Source of the DNA: RGIG4079 sp045596365
Lineage (GTDB): Bacteria; Bacteroidota; Bacteroidia; Bacteroidales; Muribaculaceae
Length of the DNA stretch: 55,310 nucleotides
Direction of reading: 5' to 3'
Assembly (NCBI GenBank): GCA_045596365.1
Contig: JAZOCE010000004.1
Span: 1-55,310 of the forward strand
The notes beneath the pieces are model-generated. The model saw only the letters and a list, made by a program, of their open reading frames with translations, was not told the DNA's origin and did no database searches. Position 1 is the first letter of the stretch, and the number at the start of each line of letters is the position of its first letter. Shown piece after piece: positions 41,859-51,426 of the stretch. The position numbers were made by a program, and so were the translations under genes.

Positions 41859-43508
41859 ATGTTAGAGCAATTTCTCGAAAAGACGCAGTTTGAGTCTTAC
41901 GAAGATTTTATGGCAAATTTTAAGGTCAATATTCCCGAAAATTTCAATTTCGGATATGATGTAGTTGACCGTTGGGCTGAAAAAGAGCCAAATAAAAAAG
42001 CATTGTTATGGACAAATGATAAAGGGGAGGCTATCCAATTTACATTTGCCGATATAAAAAGAGAAAGTGATAAAACAGCATCTTTCTTCGCTTCTCAAGG
42101 TATAGGACGAGGAGATATGGTAATGTTGATATTAAAACGTCATTATCAATTCTGGTTCTCAATTGTAGCATTGCATAAACTTGGAGCGACTGTTATCCCT
42201 GCGACACACTTGTTGACTGAAAAGGATATTATTTATCGTTGTGAACGTGCCGGAATTAAGGCTATCGTAACAAGTGGTGATGAGGTGGTGATAAACCACA
42301 TCGAAAAGGCAATGCCCAAGTGCCCATCTGTTAAGAGTTTGATTTCCACAGGCCCCATTGTGCCTGAAGGGTGGTATGATTTTAATGCTGAAATAGAGAA
42401 GGCTACTCCATTTGTTCGCCCTGAGTTGGCAAATACCAACGATGATGTGTCTTTGATGTATTTTACATCGGGAACAACGGGTGAGCCAAAGATGGTAGCA
42501 CATGATTTTACCTATCCATTGGGGCATATTATAACAGGATCGTTCTGGCACAATGTCAAGGAGGATAGTTTGCATTTGACTCTTGCTGATACCGGTTGGG
42601 GTAAAGCTGTGTGGGGTAAACTTTATGGTCAATGGATTGCAGGAGCAAATGTGTTTGTATATGACTTTGAAAAATTTGAGCCGGTTGATGTCTTATATAA
42701 AATACAAGAATTTGGTATTACATCATTCTGTGCCCCTCCCACAGTGTTCCGTTTCCTCATTCGTGAAGACCTCACAAAATTTGATATTTCAACACTCAAA
42801 TATTGTACTATTGCCGGAGAAGCACTCAATCCTAAAGTGTTTGATGACTGGTATAAATTCACAGGTATTAAATTGATGGAGGGTTTTGGACAAACAGAGA
42901 CAACCCTCACTATTGCTACTTACCCATGGGTTGAGCCTAAACCAGGCTCAATGGGAAAGAAAGGACCTGTATATGATATCGATTTGATTACAGCTGATGG
43001 TCGTTCGGCTGAAGATGGGGAACAAGGTGAAATTATTGTGCGCACTCATGGTGTGAAACCATTGGGATTGTTTAAAGAATATTTGCATGATCCGGAACTC
43101 ACTCATGAAGCTTACCATGATGGGATCTATCACACAGGTGATGTGGCTTGGAGAGATGAAGATGGATATTTTTGGTTTGTAGGACGCACCGACGATGTTA
43201 TCAAGTCATCGGGTTATCGCATTGGTCCATTTGAGGTCGAAAGTGCTTTGATGACACACCCTGCTGTTGTTGAATGTGCAATCACAGGTGTTCCTGATGA
43301 AATACGCGGTCAAGTAGTAAAAGCTACAATTGTTCTTGCCAAGGACTATAAAGATTGTGCAGGAGAAGCACTCATCAAAGAAATCCAAAATCATGTAAAA
43401 CGTGTTACCGCTCCTTATAAATATCCTCGTATCGTAGAGTTTGTGGACGAATTGCCAAAAACGATAAGTGGGAAAATACGTCGTGTGGAAATACGTAATA
43501 AAAAGTAA
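41859..43508 (+). CDS. AMP-forming acyl-CoA synthetase (medium-chain/benzoate-CoA ligase-like)
   Basis: 549 residues. Adenylate-forming enzyme that activates a carboxylic acid with ATP and joins it to CoA. Core motifs: LMYFTSGTTGEPKMVAH (P-loop), MEGFGQTETTLT, YHTGDVAWRDEDGYFWFVGR and the hinge VIKSSGYRIGPFEVES, with the C-terminal lysine in PKTISGKIRRVE. Sequence features (VVDRWAEKEPNKKALLW, LADTGWGKAVWG) point to the medium-chain acyl-CoA synthetase group rather than acetyl-CoA synthetase. The real substrate is not determined. Stop TAA overlaps the next start (TAATG), coupling it with proB. Confidence 0.9.
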   Translation: MLEQFLEKTQFESYEDFMANFKVNIPENFNFGYDVVDRWAEKEPNKKALLWTNDKGEAIQFTFADIKRESDKTASFFASQGIGRGDMVMLILKRHYQFWFSIVALHKLGATVIPATHLLTEKDIIYRCERAGIKAIVTSGDEVVINHIEKAMPKCPSVKSLISTGPIVPEGWYDFNAEIEKATPFVRPELANTNDDVSLMYFTSGTTGEPKMVAHDFTYPLGHIITGSFWHNVKEDSLHLTLADTGWGKAVWGKLYGQWIAGANVFVYDFEKFEPVDVLYKIQEFGITSFCAPPTVFRFLIREDLTKFDISTLKYCTIAGEALNPKVFDDWYKFTGIKLMEGFGQTETTLTIATYPWVEPKPGSMGKKGPVYDIDLITADGRSAEDGEQGEIIVRTHGVKPLGLFKEYLHDPELTHEAYHDGIYHTGDVAWRDEDGYFWFVGRTDDVIKSSGYRIGPFEVESALMTHPAVVECAITGVPDEIRGQVVKATIVLAKDYKDCAGEALIKEIQNHVKRVTAPYKYPRIVEFVDELPKTISGKIRRVEIRNKK

Positions 43509-44590
43509 TGAAAGGGCGATATAAGCGCATAGCAATAAAAATAGGCAGCAATGTATTGACTCGCCCTGATGGAACACTTGATGTAACACGCATGAGTGCG
43601 ATTGTCGATCAGGTGGCTGAATTACATCATCGAGGAATCTCGATTATCATGATCTCTTCGGGAGCAGTTGCCTCAGGACGCAGTGAACTAAAAGAGAATA
43701 AAAAACTTGATGCTGTGTCGGCACGACAGTTGTATAGTGCTGTGGGGCAGGCAAAATTGATTAACCGTTACTATGAGTTGTTTCGTGAACATGGTATTGC
43801 TTGCGGGCAGGTGTTGACTACCAAAGAAAATTTCTCAACACGCCGACATTACCTCAATCAGAAACATTGTATGGAGGTGATGTTGGGGAATGGAGTTATT
43901 CCCATTGTCAATGAAAATGATACGGTATCGGTTACCGAGTTGATGTTTACCGATAATGATGAGTTGTCAGGTCTCATTGCTTCAATGATGGATATGCAGG
44001 CACTCATTATATTGAGTAACATTGACGGCGTTTATGATGGAGATCCAAAGTTGCCCACTTCAAAAACAATTACTGACATATATCAAGAAACTGACGCATC
44101 GGAATTTATCCAAGATGCAAAATCTTCATTTGGACGAGGTGGTATGAAAACAAAATATCGCATCGCTCGCAAAGTCGCAGGAGAGGGTATTGCTGTTATA
44201 ATTGCCAATGGTAAGCGAGAAAACATTCTACAAGAAATCGTTTCGGGCGACAGAAAAATCCCTTATACTCTGTTCCATGCTTCGGAAGAGGCAACATCGG
44301 GTGTGAAAAAGTGGATTGCTCACAGTGAAGGGTTTGCAAAAGGAGAAATTCATGTAAATCAAGGTGCTGCCGATGCGTTATTGTCATCGCGAGGAGCAAG
44401 CTTGTTGCCAATAGGAGTGATAAACATCGTTGGTGATTTTGAAAAAGATGACATTGTAAAGGTAATCAGCCCAGAAGGGGAGATGATTGCGTTGGGACGC
44501 ATAGGCTATGATGCTGATGCTGCACGTGAGGTTGTTGGAGACCATGGCGCACGTCCCATTATTCACAGTGATTATCTATATATAGATTAA
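43508..44590 (+). CDS. proB: Glutamate 5-kinase
   Basis: 360 residues. First step of proline synthesis: phosphorylates glutamate. The amino-acid kinase domain (about 1-255) has IAIKIGSNVLTRPDG, MISSGAVASGR, NENDTVSVTELMFTDNDELSGLIAS and GRGGMKTKYRIA. A C-terminal PUA domain (about 275-360, GEIHVNQGAADALLSSRGASLLP) is the usual proline-feedback architecture. Upstream overlap with the acyl-CoA synthetase gene suggests a joint transcript; proA starts 3 nt downstream. Confidence 0.95.
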   Translation: MKGRYKRIAIKIGSNVLTRPDGTLDVTRMSAIVDQVAELHHRGISIIMISSGAVASGRSELKENKKLDAVSARQLYSAVGQAKLINRYYELFREHGIACGQVLTTKENFSTRRHYLNQKHCMEVMLGNGVIPIVNENDTVSVTELMFTDNDELSGLIASMMDMQALIILSNIDGVYDGDPKLPTSKTITDIYQETDASEFIQDAKSSFGRGGMKTKYRIARKVAGEGIAVIIANGKRENILQEIVSGDRKIPYTLFHASEEATSGVKKWIAHSEGFAKGEIHVNQGAADALLSSRGASLLPIGVINIVGDFEKDDIVKVISPEGEMIALGRIGYDADAAREVVGDHGARPIIHSDYLYID

Positions 44591-44593
44591 AAA

Positions 44594-45835
44594 ATGGATA
44601 CATTACAAGATACTTTTAAGTTGGCTCGTAGAGCGGCGCGCAGTTTAAATCGCCGTTCTGAGGAAGAGATAAATCAATTATTGGTGTCGCTTGCTGATGC
44701 ACTTGAACAGGCTATCCCTGAAATTCTTGAAGCAAATGCTCTTGACCTTGCTCGCATGGAGCCGTCAAATCCTAAGTATGACCGCCTACAGTTGACCGAT
44801 GCACGTTTGCGTGATATTGCATCTGATATGAGATCGGTAGCATCGTTGCCATCTCCTCTGGGTAAAACATTGAGTGAGGTAACGCGACCTAATGGAATGA
44901 CAATTAAAAAGGTATCTGTTCCGTTTGGGGTTATTGGTGTAATATATGAGGCTCGCCCAAATGTAACCTTTGATGTGTTCTCGCTGTGTGTAAAAGCCGG
45001 GAGTGCGTGTTTGTTGAAAGGAGGGACTGATGCCCGCGACACAAATGAGTGTGCGGTTAGATTGATACGCAGTGTGTTAACTGCTCATGGATGGGACGAA
45101 AACAGTGTAACCTTGTTGCCTGCTTCTCATGACGCAACCGCCGAGATGTTGAACGCCGTAGGGTATGTTGACTTGATAATCCCTCGTGGTAGCAAAGGAT
45201 TGATTGACTATGTGCGTAATAATTCTCGAGTACCTGTGATAGAGACAGGTGCAGGAGTGTGCCACACCTATATCCATTCTTCTGCTCGCATTGATTATGC
45301 AACAGCAATTGTGAAAAATGCAAAAACTCGTCGAGTGAGTGTATGCAATGCTTTAGATACAATAGTTATTGATGAATCTCGTCTGATTGATTTAGCTGAA
45401 ATATGTGCTCCATTAGCAGATAGTAATGTTGAAATATATGCCGATGAAAAAGCATATGCTGTGTTAGACGGAAAATATCCATTGTTGCAGGAAGCTACAG
45501 AAGAAGATTTCGGACGCGAGTGGCTTGATTATAAGCTATCAATAAAGACTGTTGAAAATATCTCTGAGGCGATAGAGTTCATCGAGAAAAACACCTCTCG
45601 TCATAGTGAGTCGGTCGTTGCTGAAGATACTGTTGCAGTGAATTTGTTTTTGAATGAAGTGGATGCAGCATGTGTGTATGCCAATGTTTCTACTGCATTT
45701 ACCGATGGCGGACAATTTGGCTTTGGTGCAGAAATAGGAATCTCGACTCAAAAACTTCATGCTCGCGGACCGATGGCATTACCCGAAATCACAACATATA
45801 AATATATCATTACCGGAGATGGTCAAACTCGTTAA
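44594..45835 (+). CDS. proA: Gamma-glutamyl phosphate reductase
   Basis: 413 residues, an aldehyde-dehydrogenase-fold enzyme. It reduces gamma-glutamyl phosphate to glutamate semialdehyde with NADPH. Motifs: VPFGVIGVIYEARPNVTFDVF, KGGTDARDTN, GSKGLIDYVRNNSRVPVIETGAGVC, and VSVCNALDTIV with catalytic C251. HARGPMALPEITTYKY closes the sequence. It lies 3 nt after proB, the classic proBA pair. Confidence 0.96.
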   Translation: MDTLQDTFKLARRAARSLNRRSEEEINQLLVSLADALEQAIPEILEANALDLARMEPSNPKYDRLQLTDARLRDIASDMRSVASLPSPLGKTLSEVTRPNGMTIKKVSVPFGVIGVIYEARPNVTFDVFSLCVKAGSACLLKGGTDARDTNECAVRLIRSVLTAHGWDENSVTLLPASHDATAEMLNAVGYVDLIIPRGSKGLIDYVRNNSRVPVIETGAGVCHTYIHSSARIDYATAIVKNAKTRRVSVCNALDTIVIDESRLIDLAEICAPLADSNVEIYADEKAYAVLDGKYPLLQEATEEDFGREWLDYKLSIKTVENISEAIEFIEKNTSRHSESVVAEDTVAVNLFLNEVDAACVYANVSTAFTDGGQFGFGAEIGISTQKLHARGPMALPEITTYKYIITGDGQTR

Positions 45836-45847
45836 AAATACCCTACA

Positions 45848-46249
45848 ATGAAAAACTTAAGAAAAATTCTTGTTAGTGTAGTTCTATTTTTAGCTACTAT
45901 TGCATGTAATAATACAGAAAAACAAGTACAAGCATTGATAGATGAATTTGATAAACATCTGCCCATTGAATATGGTAGTGAACTTGTTTTGGAGAGTTGT
46001 GTGTTCGATCGGCAGAATGTAGTGTATAAGTACAAGTTACCCGAAGTAGCGATTACTCCCGAGGAGGTAGAGGAATTGAAAATGACAATTTTTAATGAGG
46101 AAACTCTTGCCGATGAGCAATTGAGACATCTTTTGACATTACTTGCTGAAGGCGGATATGGCTTGGTTTATGACTACTCCGACTATAAAAACAACTCCAT
46201 CGCCATCACGTTCTCTCCTCAAGAAATAAAAACCATTATAGAAAAATAG
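45848..46249 (+). CDS. Small predicted lipoprotein, unknown function
   Basis: 133 residues. The N-terminus MKNLRKILVSVVLFLATIACNN is a lipoprotein signal with lipobox ATIAC (Cys20). The rest is a compact, mixed helix-strand region (LVLESCVFDRQNVVYKYKLPE) without a motif I recognise. It is 12 nt after proA and probably belongs to the same transcript. Localisation to the periplasmic side is the only confident statement. Confidence 0.75.
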   Translation: MKNLRKILVSVVLFLATIACNNTEKQVQALIDEFDKHLPIEYGSELVLESCVFDRQNVVYKYKLPEVAITPEEVEELKMTIFNEETLADEQLRHLLTLLAEGGYGLVYDYSDYKNNSIAITFSPQEIKTIIEK

Positions 46250-46253
46250 TAAC

Positions 46254-46306
46254 GACTCTAAGGTCATTAGTGCCTTTAGAGTCATTAACGACGTTAGAGA
46301 CTCTAA
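46254..46306. repeat. Cluster of GACTCTAA/TTAGAGTC palindromic repeats
   Basis: GACTCTAAGG (46254-46263) pairs with CCTTTAGAGTC (46273-46283), one bulge. TTAGAGACTCTAA (46294-46306) is a near-perfect palindrome reusing the same word. ATTA-containing spacers (TCATTAGTG, CATTAACG) separate them. It looks like a repetitive extragenic palindrome; copy number elsewhere is unknown. Confidence 0.5.
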
Positions 46307-46321
46307 AGTCTTTGTCCCCTA

Positions 46322-46377
46322 TTTTGCTGTAAAGCAAAAGGGACTGTGTCAAAATCCTAAATTTTGATACAGCCCCC
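46322..46377. terminator. Bidirectional terminator between proBA-operon and recA
   Basis: Main stem GGGACTGTGTCAAAAT (46340-46355) / ATTTTGATACAGCCC (from 46361) with loop CCTAA. A small hairpin TTTTGC (46322-46327)/GCAAAA (46334-46339) precedes it. It can serve both convergent operons. Confidence 0.8.
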
Positions 46378-46394
46378 TCATTTATATATTCTTT

Positions 46395-47531
46395 TTAGTC
46401 TTCTTCGATGGAGAAATCATCGGGGAGAGTTGTGTCGAAGTCAGGCTCTTCTATTTCATCCTTTTTAGCTCCTTTAGATGAGCTGGCTTGAGTGTCACCT
46501 ATTAATGCTTGCATGATTTTTTCTTCAAGTTCTTCAGCAAGTTCGGGATTGTCGGCAATTACTCGTTTTGCTGCATCACGACCTTGGGCAAGCTTGCTTC
46601 CGTCATAGCTGAACCATGAGCCACTCTTTTGGATAATGTTATATTCAACACCGAGGTCAATGATTTCGCCTGATTTAGAAATACCTTCGCCAAACATGAT
46701 ATCAAATTCTGCGCGCTTGAATGGAGGTGCCACCTTGTTTTTCACAACTTTCACGCGACAATGGCGTCCCAATACATCTTCACCATCTTTAATGGGTGTG
46801 CTGGGACGAATATCAATGCGTACCGATGCATAAAATTTCAATGCATTGCCACCGGTGGTTGTTTCTGTTGGACCAAATACCAAGCCTCCAATCTTATCGC
46901 GCAACTGATTGATGAAAATACATGTTGTGTTTGTGCGAGAAATTGAGCCTGTCAATTTTCTCATTGCTTGAGACATGAGACGTGCTTGTAATCCCATATT
47001 GCGGTCGCCCATCTCTCCCTCGATCTCACTCTTTGGTGTCAACGCTGCAACTGAGTCGACAACAAGGATATCGATTGCTGATGAGCGTATGAGTTGCTCA
47101 GCTATTTCAAGTGCTTGCTCTCCATTATCAGGTTGTGCAATTAGAAGGTTATTTACATCAACGCCCAATTTTGCAGCATAAAAGCGGTCAAAGGCATGTT
47201 CAGCATCGATAATCGCTGCAATACCGCCATTTTTTTGGGCTTCAGCTATTGCATGAATAGCAAGTGTTGTTTTACCTGATGACTCAGGACCATAGATTTC
47301 AATAATGCGACCACGAGGATATCCACCCACTCCAAGTGCGTAATTTAGCCCTATTGAGCCGGTAGGGATTACCTCCACATCTTCAACGCTATCATCTCCA
47401 AGTTTCATTATCGCTCCGCGACCAAAACTTTTCTCGATGCGATCCATTGCCTGATTTAAGGCATTAAGTTTCGCCATGCGTGGATCATCCACCTTGGCAG
47501 CTTTCTTTATTGTCGCTTTTTTCTTTTCCAT
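46395..47531 (-). CDS. recA: Recombinase RecA
   Basis: 378 residues. DNA strand exchange and LexA/repressor autocleavage co-protease. Walker A GPESSGKTT (81-89), Walker B ILVVDSVAAL, the L1/L2 region with EIEGEMGDRNMGLQARLMSQ, and GGNALKFYASVRIDIR are all standard. The N-terminus has a Lys-rich extension (MEKKKATIKKAAKVDD) and the C-terminus an acidic tail (EEPDFDTTLPDDFSIEED), making it about 25-30 residues longer than the E. coli type. It lies 23 nt after bcp, same strand, so bcp-recA may be a single transcript. Confidence 0.97.
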   Translation of the reverse strand: MEKKKATIKKAAKVDDPRMAKLNALNQAMDRIEKSFGRGAIMKLGDDSVEDVEVIPTGSIGLNYALGVGGYPRGRIIEIYGPESSGKTTLAIHAIAEAQKNGGIAAIIDAEHAFDRFYAAKLGVDVNNLLIAQPDNGEQALEIAEQLIRSSAIDILVVDSVAALTPKSEIEGEMGDRNMGLQARLMSQAMRKLTGSISRTNTTCIFINQLRDKIGGLVFGPTETTTGGNALKFYASVRIDIRPSTPIKDGEDVLGRHCRVKVVKNKVAPPFKRAEFDIMFGEGISKSGEIIDLGVEYNIIQKSGSWFSYDGSKLAQGRDAAKRVIADNPELAEELEEKIMQALIGDTQASSSKGAKKDEIEEPDFDTTLPDDFSIEED

Positions 47532-47554
47532 AATTATGTTGATTGTATTATTTA

Positions 47555-48010
47555 CTATTTGCTCAGCAAGTCAATGATTTGCTGACCTGCATTTTTTGTA
47601 TCTACTTTATTTATGATGTGAGTGATTTCATGGTTAGCATTGGTAATGAATGTTGTTCTAACTGTGCCCATGCTTTCACGACCACACATTTTTTTCAATT
47701 GCCACACGCCAAACGTCTGATTGAGCGTTTTATCTACATCGGCTATGAGCGGAAACGGCAAGGAATATTTATCGGCAAATCTCTGATGACTTGCAGCGGA
47801 GTCCTTACTCACACCTATCAGAGCGTAGCCCATCTCTTGCAACTCTTTATAGTAATCTCTCAACGAACACGCTTCGGCTGTACATCCAGATGTGTTATCC
47901 TTTGGATAAAAGAATATTATAATTGGTTGCCCTGCATATTGTGCTGATGTTATCTCTTTACCATTGGCGTCAGCGCCAAGTATTTCCGGTATTTTGTCTC
48001 CTATTTTCAT
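47555..48010 (-). CDS. bcp: Thioredoxin-dependent peroxiredoxin Bcp (PrxQ type)
   Basis: 151 residues. Reduces organic and hydrogen peroxides with thioredoxin. FFYPKDNTSGCTAEACSLRD carries the peroxidatic cysteine (GCT) and the resolving cysteine five residues on, as in Bcp/PrxQ; VRTTFITNANHEITHI is the usual late strand. A -7-like TACATTTG (48022 to 48015 on the minus strand) ends only 4 nt before the ATG, so this transcript, if made there, would be leaderless. Upstream gene of recA. Confidence 0.93.
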   Translation of the reverse strand: MKIGDKIPEILGADANGKEITSAQYAGQPIIIFFYPKDNTSGCTAEACSLRDYYKELQEMGYALIGVSKDSAASHQRFADKYSLPFPLIADVDKTLNQTFGVWQLKKMCGRESMGTVRTTFITNANHEITHIINKVDTKNAGQQIIDLLSK

Positions 48011-48250
48011 GTTACAAATGTATAACCTGCAGTGTGTAATATTGCCGCATTGGTATGTTAATATTTATTAAGTAGAGTATATTCTTTCTTTACCGCTAAG
48101 ATAGTGAATTTATATGAGACATCAAAGCGTGATTTATATTGAAATTTTTTTTGCAACAAGAACAATTTCCCCAGTAACGATGTTGTAATATTGAGCATAA
48201 GAAAATATTCCATTGCAATATATGTGATAATGATTGGTTTATTAATGGTG
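48011..48250. other. Intergenic region without recognised gene
   Basis: A/T-rich. It contains only the bcp -7 candidate at its left edge. A minus-strand frame (48058-48324) is open for 88 codons, but it has no motif, runs into the secDF terminator hairpins and is not credible as a gene. Confidence 0.6.
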
Positions 48251-48281
48251 ATCGGGAGATACTGAGATAGTATTTCCCGAT
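48251..48281. terminator. Hairpin downstream of secDF (upper)
   Basis: ATCGGGAGATACT (48251-48263) / AGTATTTCCCGAT (48269-48281), one mismatch, 5-nt loop. A second hairpin follows at 48293. Confidence 0.55.
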
Positions 48282-48292
48282 TTCTTATAAGA

Positions 48293-48326
48293 AAATGGCG
48301 CTGGAGCCTAAGCACCAACGCCATTT
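48293..48326 (-). terminator. Terminator of secDF
   Basis: AAATGGCG (48293-48300)/CGCCATTT (48319-48326), stem extended by TGG/CCA-type pairs. It lies 22 nt past the secDF stop on the minus strand. Confidence 0.65.
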
Positions 48327-48347
48327 AATTGTATTTGAAGCTATAAA

Positions 48348-51248
48348 TTATGCTTTTTTAGCTTTCTTCGCATTACGACGACGGTCAGTCAAGTAAGCGA
48401 TAGGTGAAGCCACATAGATTGTTGCAAGAGTACCAACGATAACACCTACCAACATTGCAAATATGAAGCTACGGATTGATTCACCGCCAAGGATGAAGAT
48501 ACATAACAACACAAGCAATGTAGTGAATGATGTCATGAATGTACGGCTCAATGTACTATTAATTGATTTATTGATAGTCTCACCAAAGTTTTGTTTTGGG
48601 AACAATCCAACGTTTTCACGCACACGGTCAAAGACTACCACTGTGTCATTGATTTGGTAACCGATAACGGTCAAGATTGCAGCAATAAATGTTTGGTCAA
48701 TCTCCATTGCGAATGGAAGTATACCCCAACACAATGAATATAAGCCCATGATGAAGAATGCTGTAAATGCTACTGCTGAAACAGCACCAACAGAGAATGC
48801 TACGTTGCGGAAACGAATCAAGATGTACAAGAACATTGCAATAATAGAAAGAATCACAGCAATGATAGCACCTGTACGCATATCGTCAGCGACAGTAGGA
48901 CCCACCTTTTGAGAACTCATGATACCTTGAGTTTCGTCAGTAGTAGAGAATTCTCTTTCAGTCATGCCATCGCGAAGATTTTCTTGAAGAACTTTGAAAA
49001 GCACATCAGTAATTTCTTTTTCTACCTCTGGAGCATCTTCATTGATTTTATAGTTAGTAGAGATGCGCACTTGGTCAGCACCTTCGATATTGATAACTGA
49101 TACTGTTGAATTAGGGAACTCTACCGCAAGCTTGCTTTGAATTTCGCTTGGTTTAACAGGATTATCAAGTTTCACAATATAGTTGCGACCACCAGAGAAG
49201 TCAATACCTTGGTTAAGGCCACGCATTGCAAATGAAGCAATCATAACAACGATGATAGCAGCAGAAACAATGAAGCTGACTTTGCGTTGACCAAGGAAGT
49301 TGATTTTTGTATTTGTAAGGAAGTTGCGAGAAATACCTGTTGCAAATGTAAGGTTTTGGAATGGTTTCGCTTTAGCACCCCAAACGAAGATGATGCGAGA
49401 AAGATAAACCGCTGTAAAGAATGAGCAAACAAGACCGATAATCAATGTTGTAGCGAAACCTTTGATAGGACCTGTTCCGTAAAGCAACAAGATAACACCA
49501 GTGATTACTGAAGTCAAGTTAGCGTCGAAGATTGCTGAGAATGCGTTGCTATAACCATCAGCTATAGCTGTGCGTACATTCTTACCTGCGCGAAGTTCTT
49601 CTTTAGTACGTTCAAAGATAAGCACGTTAGCGTCAACAGCCATACCAAGAGCAAGCACGATACCGGCGATACCAGAAAGAGTCAATACAGCTTGGAATGA
49701 AGCCAAGATACCAAGAGTGAAGAACAAGTTACAGATCAAACCGAAGTTAGCAACCAATCCGGGGATTACGCCATAGTACATCATCATGAAAATCATGAGA
49801 AGAACAAGAGCAACAATAAATGACATGAAACCTGATTCGATTGCTTCTTGACCAAGAGATGGACCGATTACCATGTCGCTGATGATTTCAACTTTAGCAG
49901 TCATCTTACCACTCTTAAGAACGTTTGCCAAGTCTTGCGCTTCTTCGATAGTGAATTGACCTGTGATTTGAGAGCGACCACCTTCAATAGCATCGTTAAC
50001 ACGTGGATAAGAGTAAACCATGTCATCAAGAACGATAGCAACACAGTTACCGATGTTGTTACCAGTTACGCGAGCCCATTGTTTAGCACCATTGCTATCC
50101 ATTGTCATTGAAACAACGTTACCTTGCATGTTGTCATAGTCGCTTGAAGCTGCAATTACACATGAGCCATCAAGTGCAGGTTTGCCATTGTTAGATTTCA
50201 ATGCAACAAGGCTGTAAAGGTCAATATTTTTAACAGCATTAGTTGCTGTATCTGTCATTTGAACTGTTTGTGGCTTAACTTCCCAACGTAGTTTCAAGTT
50301 TGAAGGAAGGATTTGTTTAGCCACATTTGATGCCAAAATTTCATCAATTTTAGCTTTGTTCATTATAGTAGCAAGCCCAACATTAGGAGTACCTTGCGCA
50401 CCGCCTTGAATGAAATAGCTGAAGAATCCTGTATAGGCATCAGTTGTATCAGTAGCAAGCTTATTATCAAGTTGTGCCAATGCATTGCTGATTTCTTCAA
50501 GTTTGTATGTTTCATAGAATTCAAGGTTTGCTGAACGTTGTAGCAATTGACGCACACGGTCATGCTCTTTTACGCCGGGAAGTTCAAGAAGGATTTGACC
50601 ATCTTTTCCTTGAAGCACTTGAATATTTGGAGAAACTACACCATATTGGTCAATACGGCTACGAAGAACGTTTGTTGCCGAATTGTCAACACGATCTTTT
50701 ACCTCTTGTTTAAGAGTTTTTACTACTGCATCACCCTTTTCGCCAGGTTTAACAACATCTTTAAAGATTACTGAGAAATCAGCGTTTGGAGATTTTTGGA
50801 GATATTGTTCGCAGAAAGTTTTAACATAGTCATCTGATTCATGGTTCTTAATAATTACATCAGAAGCAGCAATAGCTGAATCAAAAATAGTATCACCTTG
50901 AACAGAACTCATTGAACGAAGAATGTCAGGCATTGAAACCTGCAAAATAACGTTCATACCACCCTTAAGGTCAAGTCCTAAACCAACGCCCCATTTTTGA
51001 GCTTCATTGTAAGTGTAACCCATGTAAACGGGTTCTTTACCGATTGAATCGATGTAGTTTTTGTAAGCCTGTTTGTAAGGCTCGGAATCAACGCCCGCTT
51101 CGCCAGCCGCTTTAGTTGCATACTCTACTGCATCTTTTTCACAGTTGCTTGTTACAACAGAGAAAGATAGATAGAAAAGACACACGAGTACCAAGAAAAT
51201 AGCTATGACTCCGGAAACGACGGTTCCTAATGTTCCTTTGCTTTGCAT
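48348..51248 (-). CDS. secDF: SecDF fused protein-export membrane subunit
   Basis: 966 residues. Proton-driven helper of Sec-dependent export, with SecD (about 1-640) and SecF (about 645-966) in one chain, as is usual in Bacteroidetes. SecD: first membrane helix 9-29, GLGLDLKGGMNVILQV, periplasmic P1 domain, then six membrane helices, with ALGMAVDANVLIFERTKEE (proton-path motif D4). SecF: GLNQGIDFSGGRNYIVKL, then six helices with IGYQINDTVVVFDRVREN. Near the C-terminus the basic RRRNAKKAKKA. A TATATTTG box lies 57 nt upstream on the minus strand. Ends before two hairpins. Confidence 0.95.
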   Translation of the reverse strand: MQSKGTLGTVVSGVIAIFLVLVCLFYLSFSVVTSNCEKDAVEYATKAAGEAGVDSEPYKQAYKNYIDSIGKEPVYMGYTYNEAQKWGVGLGLDLKGGMNVILQVSMPDILRSMSSVQGDTIFDSAIAASDVIIKNHESDDYVKTFCEQYLQKSPNADFSVIFKDVVKPGEKGDAVVKTLKQEVKDRVDNSATNVLRSRIDQYGVVSPNIQVLQGKDGQILLELPGVKEHDRVRQLLQRSANLEFYETYKLEEISNALAQLDNKLATDTTDAYTGFFSYFIQGGAQGTPNVGLATIMNKAKIDEILASNVAKQILPSNLKLRWEVKPQTVQMTDTATNAVKNIDLYSLVALKSNNGKPALDGSCVIAASSDYDNMQGNVVSMTMDSNGAKQWARVTGNNIGNCVAIVLDDMVYSYPRVNDAIEGGRSQITGQFTIEEAQDLANVLKSGKMTAKVEIISDMVIGPSLGQEAIESGFMSFIVALVLLMIFMMMYYGVIPGLVANFGLICNLFFTLGILASFQAVLTLSGIAGIVLALGMAVDANVLIFERTKEELRAGKNVRTAIADGYSNAFSAIFDANLTSVITGVILLLYGTGPIKGFATTLIIGLVCSFFTAVYLSRIIFVWGAKAKPFQNLTFATGISRNFLTNTKINFLGQRKVSFIVSAAIIVVMIASFAMRGLNQGIDFSGGRNYIVKLDNPVKPSEIQSKLAVEFPNSTVSVINIEGADQVRISTNYKINEDAPEVEKEITDVLFKVLQENLRDGMTEREFSTTDETQGIMSSQKVGPTVADDMRTGAIIAVILSIIAMFLYILIRFRNVAFSVGAVSAVAFTAFFIMGLYSLCWGILPFAMEIDQTFIAAILTVIGYQINDTVVVFDRVRENVGLFPKQNFGETINKSINSTLSRTFMTSFTTLLVLLCIFILGGESIRSFIFAMLVGVIVGTLATIYVASPIAYLTDRRRNAKKAKKA

Positions 51249-51304
51249 GTGTTAGATAAATATATTAAATGTTTATAAATTAATTTTGTCTTTTTTTCAG
51301 CCTG

Positions 51305-51312
51305 CAAATATA
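51305..51312 (-). promoter_or_regulatory. -7 box (TATATTTG) of secDF
   Basis: Minus-strand TATATTTG, 57 nt upstream of secDF. No clear -33. Confidence 0.5.
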
Positions 51313-51426
51313 CTATTTTTCTTTTAATTAAGCTAATCGACAGGCGCGTTTTTCCCGTTTTCCCTCATTTTTTGCCGTTTACACATTGTTTAAGTGCTAT
51401 CTTTTTAACTTATAAAACATAAATCT

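Noticed and set aside
48058..48324. 88-codon minus-strand frame between bcp and secDF
   Set aside because: It reads through the hairpin terminators of secDF and has no sequence features of a real protein.
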